Source: Variovorax sp. S12S4
GTDB taxonomy: Bacteria; Pseudomonadota; Gammaproteobacteria; Burkholderiales; Burkholderiaceae_C
Reading direction: 5' to 3'
Length of the DNA: 64,000 nucleotides
Assembly: GCF_023195515.1 (NCBI RefSeq)
Contig: NZ_JALPKR020000002.1
Span: 5,185,001 to 5,249,000, forward strand
Part shown: positions 24,785-32,806 of the stretch, piece after piece
How positions within the stretch are numbered: position 1 is the stretch's first letter
Layout of the letters: each line of letters begins with the position of its first letter
The notes under the pieces: model-generated
Told to the model about the DNA's origin: nothing
Seen by the model: only the letters and a program-made list of their open reading frames with translations
Databases searched by the model: none
Program-made: the position numbers and the translations under genes

Positions 24785-26728
24785 TTAATGCGGCGTCCAC
24801 TTCAGGCCGATGTAGGCATTGCGGCCGCCGGTGGCGTAGCCGCGTGCCAGCGTGTAGTCCTTGTCGCCCACATTGTCGACGCGCGCCACCAGGCCGATGT
24901 CGCGCGTGATCTGCGTGCTGGCCACGAGGTTCAGCACGGTGTAGCCGCTCAGCGTGCGGGTGTTGGCGGCATCGTCGAAGCGCTTGCTCGACGATTGCAC
25001 CTCGGCGCCCAGCGTCCAGCCGGCAACGCGCCAGTCGGCACCCAGCGTGCCGTGGCGGCGCGCGCGGCGTGCGAGCAGGTTGTCGGTTTCCAGGTCGCGC
25101 GGATCCTGGAAGTCCACTGATGCGCGCAGCGTCACGTCGCCGATGCGGTGGCCGCCCGAAAGCGTGATGCCCCGGTAGCGCGCACGCGCCGTGCTGGCGT
25201 AGCAGCCAAAGCCGGAATCGCAATTCGTGGCCCCGCCGTCGAACACGATCAGGTCGTTGACGCGGTTCTGGTACACGACGATGCCCGCATGCGTGCCGCC
25301 GTCGGCGTACTGCAAGCCAAGCTCGACATTGCGGCTCGACTCCGGCTTGAGGGTCGGCGTGCCGTATTCGCTGAAGCGCTGGTACAGCGTGGGTGCGCGG
25401 AATGCGGTTCCGGCCGACACGGTGGCGCGCAGCTTCGGCGTGATGGCGTAGCCGTAGGCGGCGCTGCCGGTGGTCTTGCCGCCGAATTCGCTGTCGTCGT
25501 CATGCCGCACATGCAGCTGGAGCGAATGCGCCCCCTGCACAAAACCGTAGCCCAGCGAAACCGCGTCCTGCGAGCGCTTGCGCGACAGCAGGCCGGTGAA
25601 GGTGGTGGGTGCGTTCTCGAGCGCGTCTTCACGGCGCTCGAGGGTGGCCGTCACCAGGTGCGGGCCGAAGCGCAATTCGTTCTGGAACAGGTAGCCGCGA
25701 AGGTTGGTCTCGGTGCGGTAGAACGAAGGCTGCGTCTTGTAGACCGATTGCGAATCGGTCACCTGCACGCGCGTGCTGTAGATGTCGTTCCACTTGGCGG
25801 ACCACGAAAGCCCCGCCGTGCGCAGCGTGTTCTGCGAAACGTCGTTGGTAAACCGGATCGGCGGCCGCGTCCTGGTGCTCACCGGCGAGTCGTAGCCCGC
25901 TTCGGTGTCGCTGTAGAGCAGCGTGGCCTCGAGCCGCTGGGCCGGGTTGATCTGGTAGCCGAGCCGCAGGTTGCCCGAGTCGTTGCGGTATGCATCGCGG
26001 TCGGGGTCTGTCAGGCCGTCTCTCGAGGGCGTGCGCTTTTCGATCGGCAGCGCATTGAAGCCCTTGCTCTCTTCATGCGCAACACCCAGCGAATAGTCGA
26101 ACGCGCCCGACTTCCCGCTCACGCCCGCTTCGGCCTTGCGAAGGCCATGGCTGCCGAAGCCCACGCCCGCGTAGGGCGCCACGCCCTCTTCGCCGCGGCG
26201 GGTAAAGAGTTGGACCACGCCGCCCACGGCGTCGGAGCCGTACACCGCCGCAGCGGGGCCGCGCAGCACTTCGATGCGGTCGATCTGCGCAAGGGGAATG
26301 CCCTCCCAGCCGGCGCCGCCGGTCGATTGCGAATCGATGCGCACCCCGTCGATGTACACGGCGGTGAAGCGCGTGTCTGCGCCGCGGACGAACAGGCTGG
26401 TGGTACTGCCCAGGCCGCCGTTGCGCGTCATCTCGATGCCGGGCAGGCGCGCCAGCACGTCGGCCACGCCCACGGCGCCGCTGCGCTCGATGGTCTGGCG
26501 GTCGATGATGGACACGTCGCCCACCAGGTCGGACAGGGCTTGCGGCGTACGGTTGGCCGTGACCACGGTCTCGCCCAGCGCGCGCGCCTCTTGCTGGGCG
26601 TGCGCTGCCGAGGGCAGCTGGATCAGCGCCAGGCCGCCGAAAGCGGAGGCCAGTGCGAACGGCAGGCAGGCAAGGCGGCGACGGCGCGCGGGAACACGGC
26701 CGAGGGAAAGGGAAACGCAGGAAATCAT
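24785..26728 (-). CDS. btuB: TonB-dependent vitamin B12 receptor
   Basis: An outer-membrane barrel of about 647 residues. After the signal peptide (cut near AAHA-QQE) comes a TonB-box-like ETVVTANR, then the plug (ALSDLVGDVSIIDRQTIER, IEVLRGPAAAVYGSDAVGG) and about 22 beta strands ending in an aromatic-rich GLKWTPH. Start choice is uncertain: ATG 26728 (MISCVSLSLG) or ATG 26800 (MKQPLRPNAG); neither has a clear Shine-Dalgarno. It is the first gene behind the cobalamin riboswitch, which makes corrinoids the likely cargo. Confidence 0.9.
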   Translation of the reverse strand: MISCVSLSLGRVPARRRRLACLPFALASAFGGLALIQLPSAAHAQQEARALGETVVTANRTPQALSDLVGDVSIIDRQTIERSGAVGVADVLARLPGIEMTRNGGLGSTTSLFVRGADTRFTAVYIDGVRIDSQSTGGAGWEGIPLAQIDRIEVLRGPAAAVYGSDAVGGVVQLFTRRGEEGVAPYAGVGFGSHGLRKAEAGVSGKSGAFDYSLGVAHEESKGFNALPIEKRTPSRDGLTDPDRDAYRNDSGNLRLGYQINPAQRLEATLLYSDTEAGYDSPVSTRTRPPIRFTNDVSQNTLRTAGLSWSAKWNDIYSTRVQVTDSQSVYKTQPSFYRTETNLRGYLFQNELRFGPHLVTATLERREDALENAPTTFTGLLSRKRSQDAVSLGYGFVQGAHSLQLHVRHDDDSEFGGKTTGSAAYGYAITPKLRATVSAGTAFRAPTLYQRFSEYGTPTLKPESSRNVELGLQYADGGTHAGIVVYQNRVNDLIVFDGGATNCDSGFGCYASTARARYRGITLSGGHRIGDVTLRASVDFQDPRDLETDNLLARRARRHGTLGADWRVAGWTLGAEVQSSSKRFDDAANTRTLSGYTVLNLVASTQITRDIGLVARVDNVGDKDYTLARGYATGGRNAYIGLKWTPH

Positions 26729-26834
26729 GAATGGACCGAACGAACGTCTATGCCCGTCGCCGGCCTCCCCGCCAGCGTTTGGGCGCAATGGCTGCTTCAT
26801 GCACGCGAATCGATCGCGCATGCGGCAGCCGCCT

Positions 26835-27056
26835 CGTTGGCCGGTATCCGGGCTGGCAGTACGACCTCACCGCCTTCCCAGGCGCCTGTTTCAGGGCGCC
26901 CAGTGGCTTGATGGATAAGGTTGACGCGCGTGGCGTCGACTGCTTGACCGTTGCGGGGGCAGCGCAGGCGGCTTCGGCCTTGTCCCGTTTCCGGGGGGCG
27001 TTCACTCCTGCTTCCCGTTGAACCGCGGCGTGTGAACCACGACGCAGGCACCAACG
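26835..27056 (-). promoter_or_regulatory. Cobalamin (AdoCbl) riboswitch
   Basis: Read on the minus strand this has the ordered conserved parts of the cobalamin riboswitch: GGTGCC near the 5' end (27047-27052), a GGAAGCAGGAGTGAA segment, GCCGCCTGCGCTGCCCCCGC, GCAACGGT, GCCACTG, GGGAAGGCGG and the B12 box GCCAGCCCGGATACCGGCC at 26839-26857. Helix P1 closes with CGTTGG (27051-27056) against CCAACG (26835-26840). It lies upstream of btuB in the 504-nt gap before the divergent zapB-like gene. No U-tract terminator follows, so control of translation or another mechanism is likely. I see nothing coding in the rest of the gap. Confidence 0.95.
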
Positions 27057-27232
27057 GGCGGGATTCTAGGGCCTCTCGCAGGCGCAGTAAGCCAAAAGTT
27101 GCGCAGACTGTTGTCCGCATCGCATCGGAAAGTTTGGAAAGAGCAAGGTGCAGGCCGCAGAATCCGTCCCGGTCCCACGCGGCGTTCGGCGCCACGGGGG
27201 ACCGCCTCCCTGGGAAACTACAATCGCCAACC

Positions 27233-27457
27233 ATGCCCGCTTCCAGCCCCATCGACCAGATCGCCGAGCGTGTGGAACGCCTGCTCGTGCGTCATGAAGA
27301 GGTGCAGCGCACCAATGCGCTGCTGCAGGAGCAGGTCGAAGCGCTCACGCGCGAGCGCGATGCGCTGAAGTCGCGGCTCGCCGCGGCCCGCACCCGCCTC
27401 GACGCCCTGCTCGAGCGGCTGCCGGCCGAACCACCTTCCGAAGATTCCCCCGCATGA
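27233..27457 (+). CDS. ZapB-like small coiled-coil protein
   Basis: A 74-residue protein from ATG 27233 (MPASSPIDQIAERVERLL). It is almost wholly one amphipathic coiled coil with heptad leucines (NALLQEQVEALTRERDALKSR) and a Pro/Glu-rich end. Directly upstream of zapA with a 4-nt ATGA overlap, it occupies the place of the small TIGR02449/ZapB-like cell-division proteins. A role with ZapA at the Z ring is inference from context. TACAAT at 27219-27224, only 8 nt before the ATG, could be a -10 box giving a very short leader. Confidence 0.75.
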   Translation: MPASSPIDQIAERVERLLVRHEEVQRTNALLQEQVEALTRERDALKSRLAAARTRLDALLERLPAEPPSEDSPA

Positions 27458-27798
27458 AGCAGATTGAAGTTCAGATCATGGGCCAGAGCTATCTGCTCGG
27501 CTGCCCCGAGGGCGGCGAAGCCCAACTGCGCGAGGCCGTCGACCGGGTGGACGCGGCCATGTGCAAGATCCGCGATGCGGGCAAGGTGAAGGCGCGCGAC
27601 CGCATTGCCGTGCTTGCTTCGCTCAACCTGGCCTTCGACCTGGCCGCCCAGCAGGCGGCCGCGGCAGCCGCACCTGCACCGACGGCCTCCCCGGCAACCG
27701 CGGTGCCCGGCGCAGATGCCGGCGAGGACGACGCCAAGGCCGCCCAGCTCATTCAGAAACTCGATCAAGCCCTTGCGGGCGATGACCATTTACTCTGA
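27454..27798 (+). CDS. zapA: Cell division protein ZapA
   Basis: A 114-residue protein that bundles FtsZ filaments. It starts MKQIEVQIMGQSYLLGCPEG, typical of ZapA, followed by a helix with KARDRIAVLASLNLAFDL. An Ala/Pro-rich linker precedes a C-terminal helix (AAQLIQKLDQALA). It overlaps the coiled-coil gene by 4 nt. The downstream 6S RNA gene is the classic neighbour of zapA across proteobacteria and supports the call. Confidence 0.9.
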   Translation: MKQIEVQIMGQSYLLGCPEGGEAQLREAVDRVDAAMCKIRDAGKVKARDRIAVLASLNLAFDLAAQQAAAAAAPAPTASPATAVPGADAGEDDAKAAQLIQKLDQALAGDDHLL

Positions 27799-27837
27799 GG
27801 AGAAGCGCCCGGCTCGTCCGAGGCGTAAAATCCGAAC

Positions 27838-28012
27838 TGTCTGCGGTGCGCGTCGGGCTTAATATTTCCTTGTTCCAATGCTCTCCGGAGCCGGGCTTGG
27901 TACATCGCTTGGCGGGCGTGATCATCTCGCGTCAGATGAACCCGAAGCCTTGCTGCCCTCGCCCACCTGAACCCTGGTTCAGGATGCGGGTTCGGCGCCC
28001 ACTTGCAGACAC
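27838..28012 (+). ncRNA. ssrS: 6S RNA
   Basis: The roughly 175-nt non-coding stretch after zapA has the position and shape of 6S RNA, the RNA that binds sigma70 RNA polymerase in stationary phase. The ends pair as TGTCTGC (27838-27844) with GCAGACA (28005-28011). The helix continues inward as GTGCGCG with CGCCCAC, with one mismatch. A -10-like TAAAAT is at 27826-27831, 6 nt before the proposed 5' end. I see no good -35. The exact ends are estimates. Confidence 0.85.
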
Positions 28013-28025
28013 CTTTTTCCGTTCA

Positions 28026-28066
28026 AACGGCCCCGGCAAGCGCTGCACGGGGCCGTTGCTTTTTTT
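28026..28066 (+). terminator. Rho-independent terminator after 6S RNA
   Basis: Ten-bp stem AACGGCCCCG (28026-28035) with CGGGGCCGTT (28048-28057), a 12-nt loop, then GCTTTTTTTC. It lies downstream of 6S RNA and ends only 14 nt before the start codon of the permease gene. Confidence 0.85.
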
Positions 28067-28080
28067 CAAGGCTCCGCTGC

Positions 28081-28902
28081 GTGAACTCCCTGCTCGACCC
28101 CCTCCTGATCGCCGAATTGGCCGCACTCGGCCTGGGCACCGGTTTTCTGGCGGGCTTGCTCGGCATTGGGGGCGGAATGCTCATGGTGCCGTTCATCACC
28201 ATCATCATGGGGCACCGCGGAGTGGCCTCCGACCTGGCCGTGAAGATGGCCATTGCCACCTCGATGGCGACGATCATCTTCACTTCGGTGTCGAGCGTGC
28301 GGGCGCATCACAAGCGCGGCGCGGTGCGCTGGGACATCGTGCGGCGCTTGGCGCCCGGCATTGTCATCGGCAGCCTGCTGGGCAGCCTGGGCGTGTTCGC
28401 GCTGCTCAAGGGCACGGTGCTGGCCATCGTGTTCGCGCTGTTCGTGGGCTTCTCGGCCACGCAGATGTTTCTTGACCGCAAGCCCAAGCCCACGCGGCAG
28501 ATGCCGGGCACGGTGGGCCAGTTGTCGGCGGGCGGCGCCATCGGCTTCATATCGGGGCTGGTGGGCGCGGGCGGCGGCTTCGTCAGCGTGCCGTTCATGA
28601 CGTGGTGCAACATCTCCATTCACAACGCGGTAGCCACCAGCGCCGCGCTCGGCTTTCCGATTGCGGTGGCCAACGTGCTGGGCTATGCGGTAAGCGGACA
28701 GTCGGTGCAGGGCCTCCCTGAAGGTGCCTTCGGCTACATCTGGCTGCCTGCGCTCGCGGTCATTGCGGTGTGCAGCGTGCTCACCGCTCCGCTCGGCGCC
28801 AAGGCCGCCCACAACCTGCCTGTGAAAAAGCTCAAGCGCGTGTTCGCGAGCATCCTGTACCTGCTGGCGGCCTACATGCTCTGGAAGGGGCTGCAGGGCT
28901 GA
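28081..28902 (+). CDS. Sulfite exporter TauE/SafE family permease
   Basis: A 273-residue membrane protein from GTG 28081 (MNSLLDPLLIAELAALGLG). The two TauE repeats are visible: GFLAGLLGIGGGMLMVPF in the first half and FISGLVGAGGGFVSVPFMT in the second, each in a membrane segment, with about eight segments in all. It probably exports an organosulfur or sulfur oxyanion; the substrate is unknown. The 6S terminator leaves only 14 nt before the GTG and there is no Shine-Dalgarno. Expression by read-through, or a later start (ATG 28176, which would lose the first segment), are the alternatives. Confidence 0.85.
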   Translation: MNSLLDPLLIAELAALGLGTGFLAGLLGIGGGMLMVPFITIIMGHRGVASDLAVKMAIATSMATIIFTSVSSVRAHHKRGAVRWDIVRRLAPGIVIGSLLGSLGVFALLKGTVLAIVFALFVGFSATQMFLDRKPKPTRQMPGTVGQLSAGGAIGFISGLVGAGGGFVSVPFMTWCNISIHNAVATSAALGFPIAVANVLGYAVSGQSVQGLPEGAFGYIWLPALAVIAVCSVLTAPLGAKAAHNLPVKKLKRVFASILYLLAAYMLWKGLQG

Positions 28903-28971
28903 GCCATCGCGCAGCTTCGCACACTGCGCGGCTGTTGAAGTGAAAGCCCCTTGGGTCTCGGGTGAGACCCG

Positions 28972-29000
28972 TTGCGGCAGGCAAGCGCGGGCCGTATAAC
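28972..29000 (+). promoter_or_regulatory. Candidate sigma70 promoter of the UspA gene
   Basis: TTGCGG (28972-28977), a 17-nt spacer, TATAAC (28995-29000). Transcription would begin about 29006-29008, at the ATG, implying a leaderless or nearly leaderless mRNA. Confidence 0.4.
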
Positions 29001-29007
29001 CGGCCTC

Positions 29008-29433
29008 ATGAAAATCCTCATCGCAGTCGACGGCAGCGCCTACACGCAAAAGGCGCTCAACTACTTGCTCGCCAACCGCGCCATGTTCGTGGACGGGCAT
29101 GAGCTGGTCATCGTGCATGTGTGTACCGGCGTCCACGGCCATGTGGCGCGCCACCTGAGCAAACAGGTGGTCGACGACTACTACGCTGAAGAAAGCGCCA
29201 AGGTGCTCGACCCCGTGAAGGCATTGCTCGCGCAGAACAACGTGAGCAACTTCACTGTCGACCAGCGCCACGGCCATGCGGCCGAGGAAATCCTCAAGTC
29301 GGCAACTGCCGCGCATGCCCAGCTGATTGTGCTGGGCACCCACGGCCACGGCATTTTTGGCCGCGCGTTGATGGGCTCGGTGGCCACCAAGGTCATTTCC
29401 GAGACCGACACGTCAGTGCTGCTGGTGCAGTAA
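29008..29433 (+). CDS. Universal stress protein, UspA family
   Basis: A 141-residue protein from ATG 29008 (MKILIAVDGSAYTQKAL). It has the UspA fold: VDGS near the N-terminus, a middle segment with HGHAAEEIL, and the nucleotide-binding G-x2-G-x9-G(S) element GTHGHGIFGRALMGSVATK near residues 109-127. It is cytoplasmic, usually an ATP-binding stress protein. The frame extends 12 codons upstream but the family start is this ATG. It converges with the AraC-type gene. Confidence 0.92.
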   Translation: MKILIAVDGSAYTQKALNYLLANRAMFVDGHELVIVHVCTGVHGHVARHLSKQVVDDYYAEESAKVLDPVKALLAQNNVSNFTVDQRHGHAAEEILKSATAAHAQLIVLGTHGHGIFGRALMGSVATKVISETDTSVLLVQ

Positions 29434-29464
29434 TCCGGCGAAGGCCGCGCCCTCTTTTTTGTTG

Positions 29465-30427
29465 TTATTGAACGCGCTGCTGCCGCCACTCGCGCGGCGA
29501 GCAGCCGAAGCGTTCGCGGAATGCGCGGCTGAAGTGCGCCGCATCGTTGAAGCCGCGGCCGTAGGCAATGTCGGCGACCGGCCGGCCGGCAAGGCGCGGC
29601 TCGAGCAGGTCGCGGCTGCAGGCTTCGAGCCGGCGCTCCCAGATGTACTGTGAAGGCGTGAGCGGCTCGCTCTTGAAGATGCGGTGAATGTGGCTGGCTG
29701 AAACGCCTAGCTCCGCCGCAAGGCTTCCTACCGACAGCGACGGGTCCGCCAACTGTTCGTCGATCCGCCGCTTCACGCGGGCCAGGTGGTAGGCCGTGAG
29801 ATTGCTGAGGCCCGGCGCGCGCGCCGCAGGCAGCGTTTGGAGCCCTGCCACCAGAATGCTCTGCACCCCGTTGGCCACCGCGAGTGCCGACGCCGGCTGC
29901 AAGGTGTCGATGTCTTCGCGCAGCGTGCGGATCATGCCCAGCAGCAGGTGTCCCGCACCCTCGCGTCCCGACACGGTGGTGGCCGTCAGTGCTTCGGTGT
30001 CGTGCAGTTCGCTGCGAAGGCGTTCGCCAGGCAGCTTGAGCACGATCTGCTCGAACGCGTGGTCGAACAGCAATTCGTAGGGCCGGGTGCTGTCGTACAG
30101 CGCAAAGTCGCCCGCCGCCAGCACGGCGTCGCGCCCATCCTGCCGCACCACGCCCTGGCCGCGCGCCTGGATGCTGACCAGGAAATAGTCGTCGCCAGAC
30201 CGAGAGATGTGCCCCGGCGTGCGCATGACCTTCTGCGGGCCCGACTTGACCACCGACACATCGAGGCTCGGCAGCGTGTGCTGGCGGATGCTGCCTTCGA
30301 AATTGCCGGAATCGTCCTTGCGCACCGCATCGCACCCGAGCTGCACGTACACATTGCAGATCATGTCGGTCCAGTAGGCGAGCCGCTGGTCGCGCGGAAC
30401 GGCATCGGTGCTGAACAACTGGTTCAT
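29465..30427 (-). CDS. AraC-family regulator of the nitrilase/aldoxime dehydratase cluster
   Basis: A 320-residue regulator from ATG 30427 (MNQLFSTDAVPRDQRLAYW), with GAGGAACCCCG just upstream. The N-terminal AraC-binding-like domain includes LLVSIQARG-like FLVSIQARGQGVV and FALYDSTRPYEL. The C-terminal AraC domain has LSVGSLAAELGVSASHIHRIF and GRGFNDAAHFSRAFRERFG. It is divergent from nitrilase and aldoxime dehydratase across 179 nt, like the OxdR/NitR-type activators beside such genes. Induction by the aldoxime or nitrile is inferred from that. Confidence 0.88.
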   Translation of the reverse strand: MNQLFSTDAVPRDQRLAYWTDMICNVYVQLGCDAVRKDDSGNFEGSIRQHTLPSLDVSVVKSGPQKVMRTPGHISRSGDDYFLVSIQARGQGVVRQDGRDAVLAAGDFALYDSTRPYELLFDHAFEQIVLKLPGERLRSELHDTEALTATTVSGREGAGHLLLGMIRTLREDIDTLQPASALAVANGVQSILVAGLQTLPAARAPGLSNLTAYHLARVKRRIDEQLADPSLSVGSLAAELGVSASHIHRIFKSEPLTPSQYIWERRLEACSRDLLEPRLAGRPVADIAYGRGFNDAAHFSRAFRERFGCSPREWRQQRVQ

Positions 30428-30606
30428 CGGGGTTCCTCGGATTTCTTGAAAAGCCGGCATGCAACGCTGGAACAAGAACGCCGCAAGTTCGGGTCAAGGG
30501 GTTTCGCGGCGGCGAATCTACGCTTGAAGCAACCCGCATGCCACCGCGCAAACCCGGTGCGAGGTGTGCGAAGTTGTTTCACCACCCCCGGTTCTGGAGA
30601 CCCGCC

Positions 30607-31653
30607 ATGCCCGCCACCGTTCATCCCAAGCTTCGCGTTGCCGCCGTGCAGGCCGCGCCCGTGTTCCTCGATCTCGACGGCACCATCGACAAGACCATCG
30701 ACCTCATGACCCAGGCGGCCGGCCAGGGCGTGAAGCTCATCGCCTTTCCCGAGACCTGGGTGCCGGGGTACCCCTGGTGGATCTGGCTCGATTCGCCGGC
30801 CTGGGGCATGCAGTTCGTGCAGCGCTATCACGACAACGCGCTGGTCGTCGACTCGGGCGAGTTCGACCGCATTCGCGATGCCGCGCGCAAGCACAAGATC
30901 TGGGTGTCCCTTGGCTACAGCGAAAAGGCCGCGGGCAGCCTCTACATTGCGCAGGCGCTGATCGACGACCAGGGCAACACCGTGCAGACGCGCCGCAAGC
31001 TCAAGCCCACGCACGTGGAGCGCACGGTGTTCGGCGAAGGCGACGGCTCCGACCTTGCAGTGGCCGAAACGGCCATCGGCAACATCGGATCGCTCTCGTG
31101 CTGGGAGCACCTGCAGCCGCTCAGCAAATATGCGATGTATGCACAGAACGAGCAGATCCACTGCGGCGCCTGGCCCAGCTTCTCGCTCTACCGCGGCGCG
31201 GCCTTCGCCCTCGGTGCCGAGCTCAACAATGCGGCCAGCCAGGTGTACGCGGCGGAGGGCCAATGCTTCGTCGTCGCGCCGTGCGCCACGGTTTCACAGG
31301 CGATGAGCGAGCTGATGTGCACCGATGCAGGCAAGCAGCAGTTGCTGCGCGTGGGCGGCGGCTTTGCACGCATCTACGCGCCCGACGGATCCCCGCTCGG
31401 CACGCCCCTGGCCGAAGACCAGGAAGGGCTGGTGATTGCGGACATCGACCTTGGAATGATTGCGCTCGCCAAGGCCGCGGCCGACCCGAGCGGCCACTAC
31501 TCACGGCCCGACGTGACGCAGCTGCTGCTGAACAAGACGCGGCGCGAACCGGTGGTGCTGCAGCGTGCGCCCGAGGTCGAAGGCGGCGCCTTCGAAGCCA
31601 TCGTCGCCACGCCCGAGCAGGGCGCCGCGGCGCGCCAGCAGTTGGCCGCCTGA
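30607..31653 (+). CDS. Nitrilase
   Basis: A 348-residue carbon-nitrogen hydrolase that converts a nitrile to the acid and ammonia. The catalytic triad is visible: Glu49 in FPETWVPGYPWW, Lys131 in RRKLKPTHVERT, and Cys165 in LSCWEHLQPL. The CWEH motif and length suit true nitrilases rather than amidases or cyanide hydratases. The start is ATG 30607 with GGAGA upstream. It lies 18 nt before the aldoxime dehydratase gene, which would supply its substrate. Aryl-acetonitriles are the usual partner substrates, but that is not shown here. Confidence 0.93.
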   Translation: MPATVHPKLRVAAVQAAPVFLDLDGTIDKTIDLMTQAAGQGVKLIAFPETWVPGYPWWIWLDSPAWGMQFVQRYHDNALVVDSGEFDRIRDAARKHKIWVSLGYSEKAAGSLYIAQALIDDQGNTVQTRRKLKPTHVERTVFGEGDGSDLAVAETAIGNIGSLSCWEHLQPLSKYAMYAQNEQIHCGAWPSFSLYRGAAFALGAELNNAASQVYAAEGQCFVVAPCATVSQAMSELMCTDAGKQQLLRVGGGFARIYAPDGSPLGTPLAEDQEGLVIADIDLGMIALAKAAADPSGHYSRPDVTQLLLNKTRREPVVLQRAPEVEGGAFEAIVATPEQGAAARQQLAA

Positions 31654-31671
31654 ACCAGCAGGAGCCACGCC

Positions 31672-32733
31672 ATGGAATCCGCCATTGCAGAGCACCTGAA
31701 GTGCCCACGCACGCGCCACCGCCGCGTGGAAGACGACTACGCGCCGCCCTACCCCGTCTGGTCGGCGCGCGCGCCGGCCGCGGTGAGGCAGGTGGTGATG
31801 GGTTACTTCGGCGTGCAGTCGCGCGGCGCCGATATGCAAGGGCGAGCTTGCGCTGCGCTGATGAAGATCGCAGCCGGCTTCGCGCTGCCGGACGGCCCGG
31901 GCCACCACGACTTCGCACACCATGTCGATGCCGACGGCTACGACAACATGATCGCCATCGCGTACTGGGACGATCCTGCCGCCCATGCACGCTGGTGCTC
32001 AGCCCCCGAGGTGGATGCGTGGTGGCGCTCCGAAGAACGGTTGGCGGACGGCCTCGGCTACTTCCGCGAAATGGTGTCACCGCGCGTCGAGCACTTCGAG
32101 ACCATGTTCAACACGCCGGACCGTCTCGAAGGCGTGGGCGTGGTGATGGGCGGCGTGAGCGGCGAACTGCAGGAGCACGGCTACTGGGGTTCGATGCGCG
32201 ACCGCATTCCACTCTCGCAGACCGATGCCATGGCACCCTCCGGCACACGCGCCGTGATTGCCGGCACGCCGGCTATCGGGCAGCGCGTGCGCGTCGCCGG
32301 CCACGAGAACATCGCGATGATCCGCTCCGGTCAGGAATGGGCCGACACCGCCGGCCAGGAACGCACGCTCTACCTGGAAGAAATGGAACCGGTGCTGCGC
32401 GAAGGCATGGAGTTCTTGCGAGACCAGGGGCTGGGCATCGGCTGCTACAGCAACCGCTACATGCGCCATCTCGACGCCAAAGGCACGCCGCTCGAGAAGT
32501 CGTTCGGCCTGAGCTTCTGGCGATCGCTCGCCGACATGGAGCGCTGGGCCGAGTCGCACCCCACGCACGTCGCGATCTTCGGCAGCTTCATGCGCTACGT
32601 GCAGGCGCTGAACTTCCAGCTGCAGCTGCGCGTGTACCACGAGGTGTCGGTGCTCAAGGCGGACGAACAGAGCTACGAGTACATCAACTGCCACGCCCGC
32701 AGCGGTCTTATGAATGGGTTGGCCGCCGCCTAG
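31672..32733 (+). CDS. Haem-dependent aldoxime dehydratase
   Basis: A 353-residue protein of the phenylacetaldoxime dehydratase family, which uses haem b to remove water from aldoximes and form nitriles. Family-like segments are VMGYFGVQSRG, AIAYWDDPAAHARW, GYWGSMRDRIPLSQTD, MIRSGQEW with the serine of the active site, and SHPTHVAIFGSF. His299 in the last is the likely haem ligand; His323 (RVYHEV) is a candidate catalytic base. There is no signal peptide. Start ATG 31672 is preceded by AGGAG. Downstream partner of the nitrilase. Confidence 0.9.
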   Translation: MESAIAEHLKCPRTRHRRVEDDYAPPYPVWSARAPAAVRQVVMGYFGVQSRGADMQGRACAALMKIAAGFALPDGPGHHDFAHHVDADGYDNMIAIAYWDDPAAHARWCSAPEVDAWWRSEERLADGLGYFREMVSPRVEHFETMFNTPDRLEGVGVVMGGVSGELQEHGYWGSMRDRIPLSQTDAMAPSGTRAVIAGTPAIGQRVRVAGHENIAMIRSGQEWADTAGQERTLYLEEMEPVLREGMEFLRDQGLGIGCYSNRYMRHLDAKGTPLEKSFGLSFWRSLADMERWAESHPTHVAIFGSFMRYVQALNFQLQLRVYHEVSVLKADEQSYEYINCHARSGLMNGLAAA

Positions 32734-32806
32734 AAGACCGCACTTCGGGCATTTGCTTTAGGATGCGCGGCCCTATTCAAGCGCAAGCAAAGGCAAGGAC
32801 CCGATC

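Noticed and set aside
29434..29464. Terminator between uspA and the AraC gene
   Set aside because: A T6 run is present but the preceding stem is only 4 bp; too weak to call.
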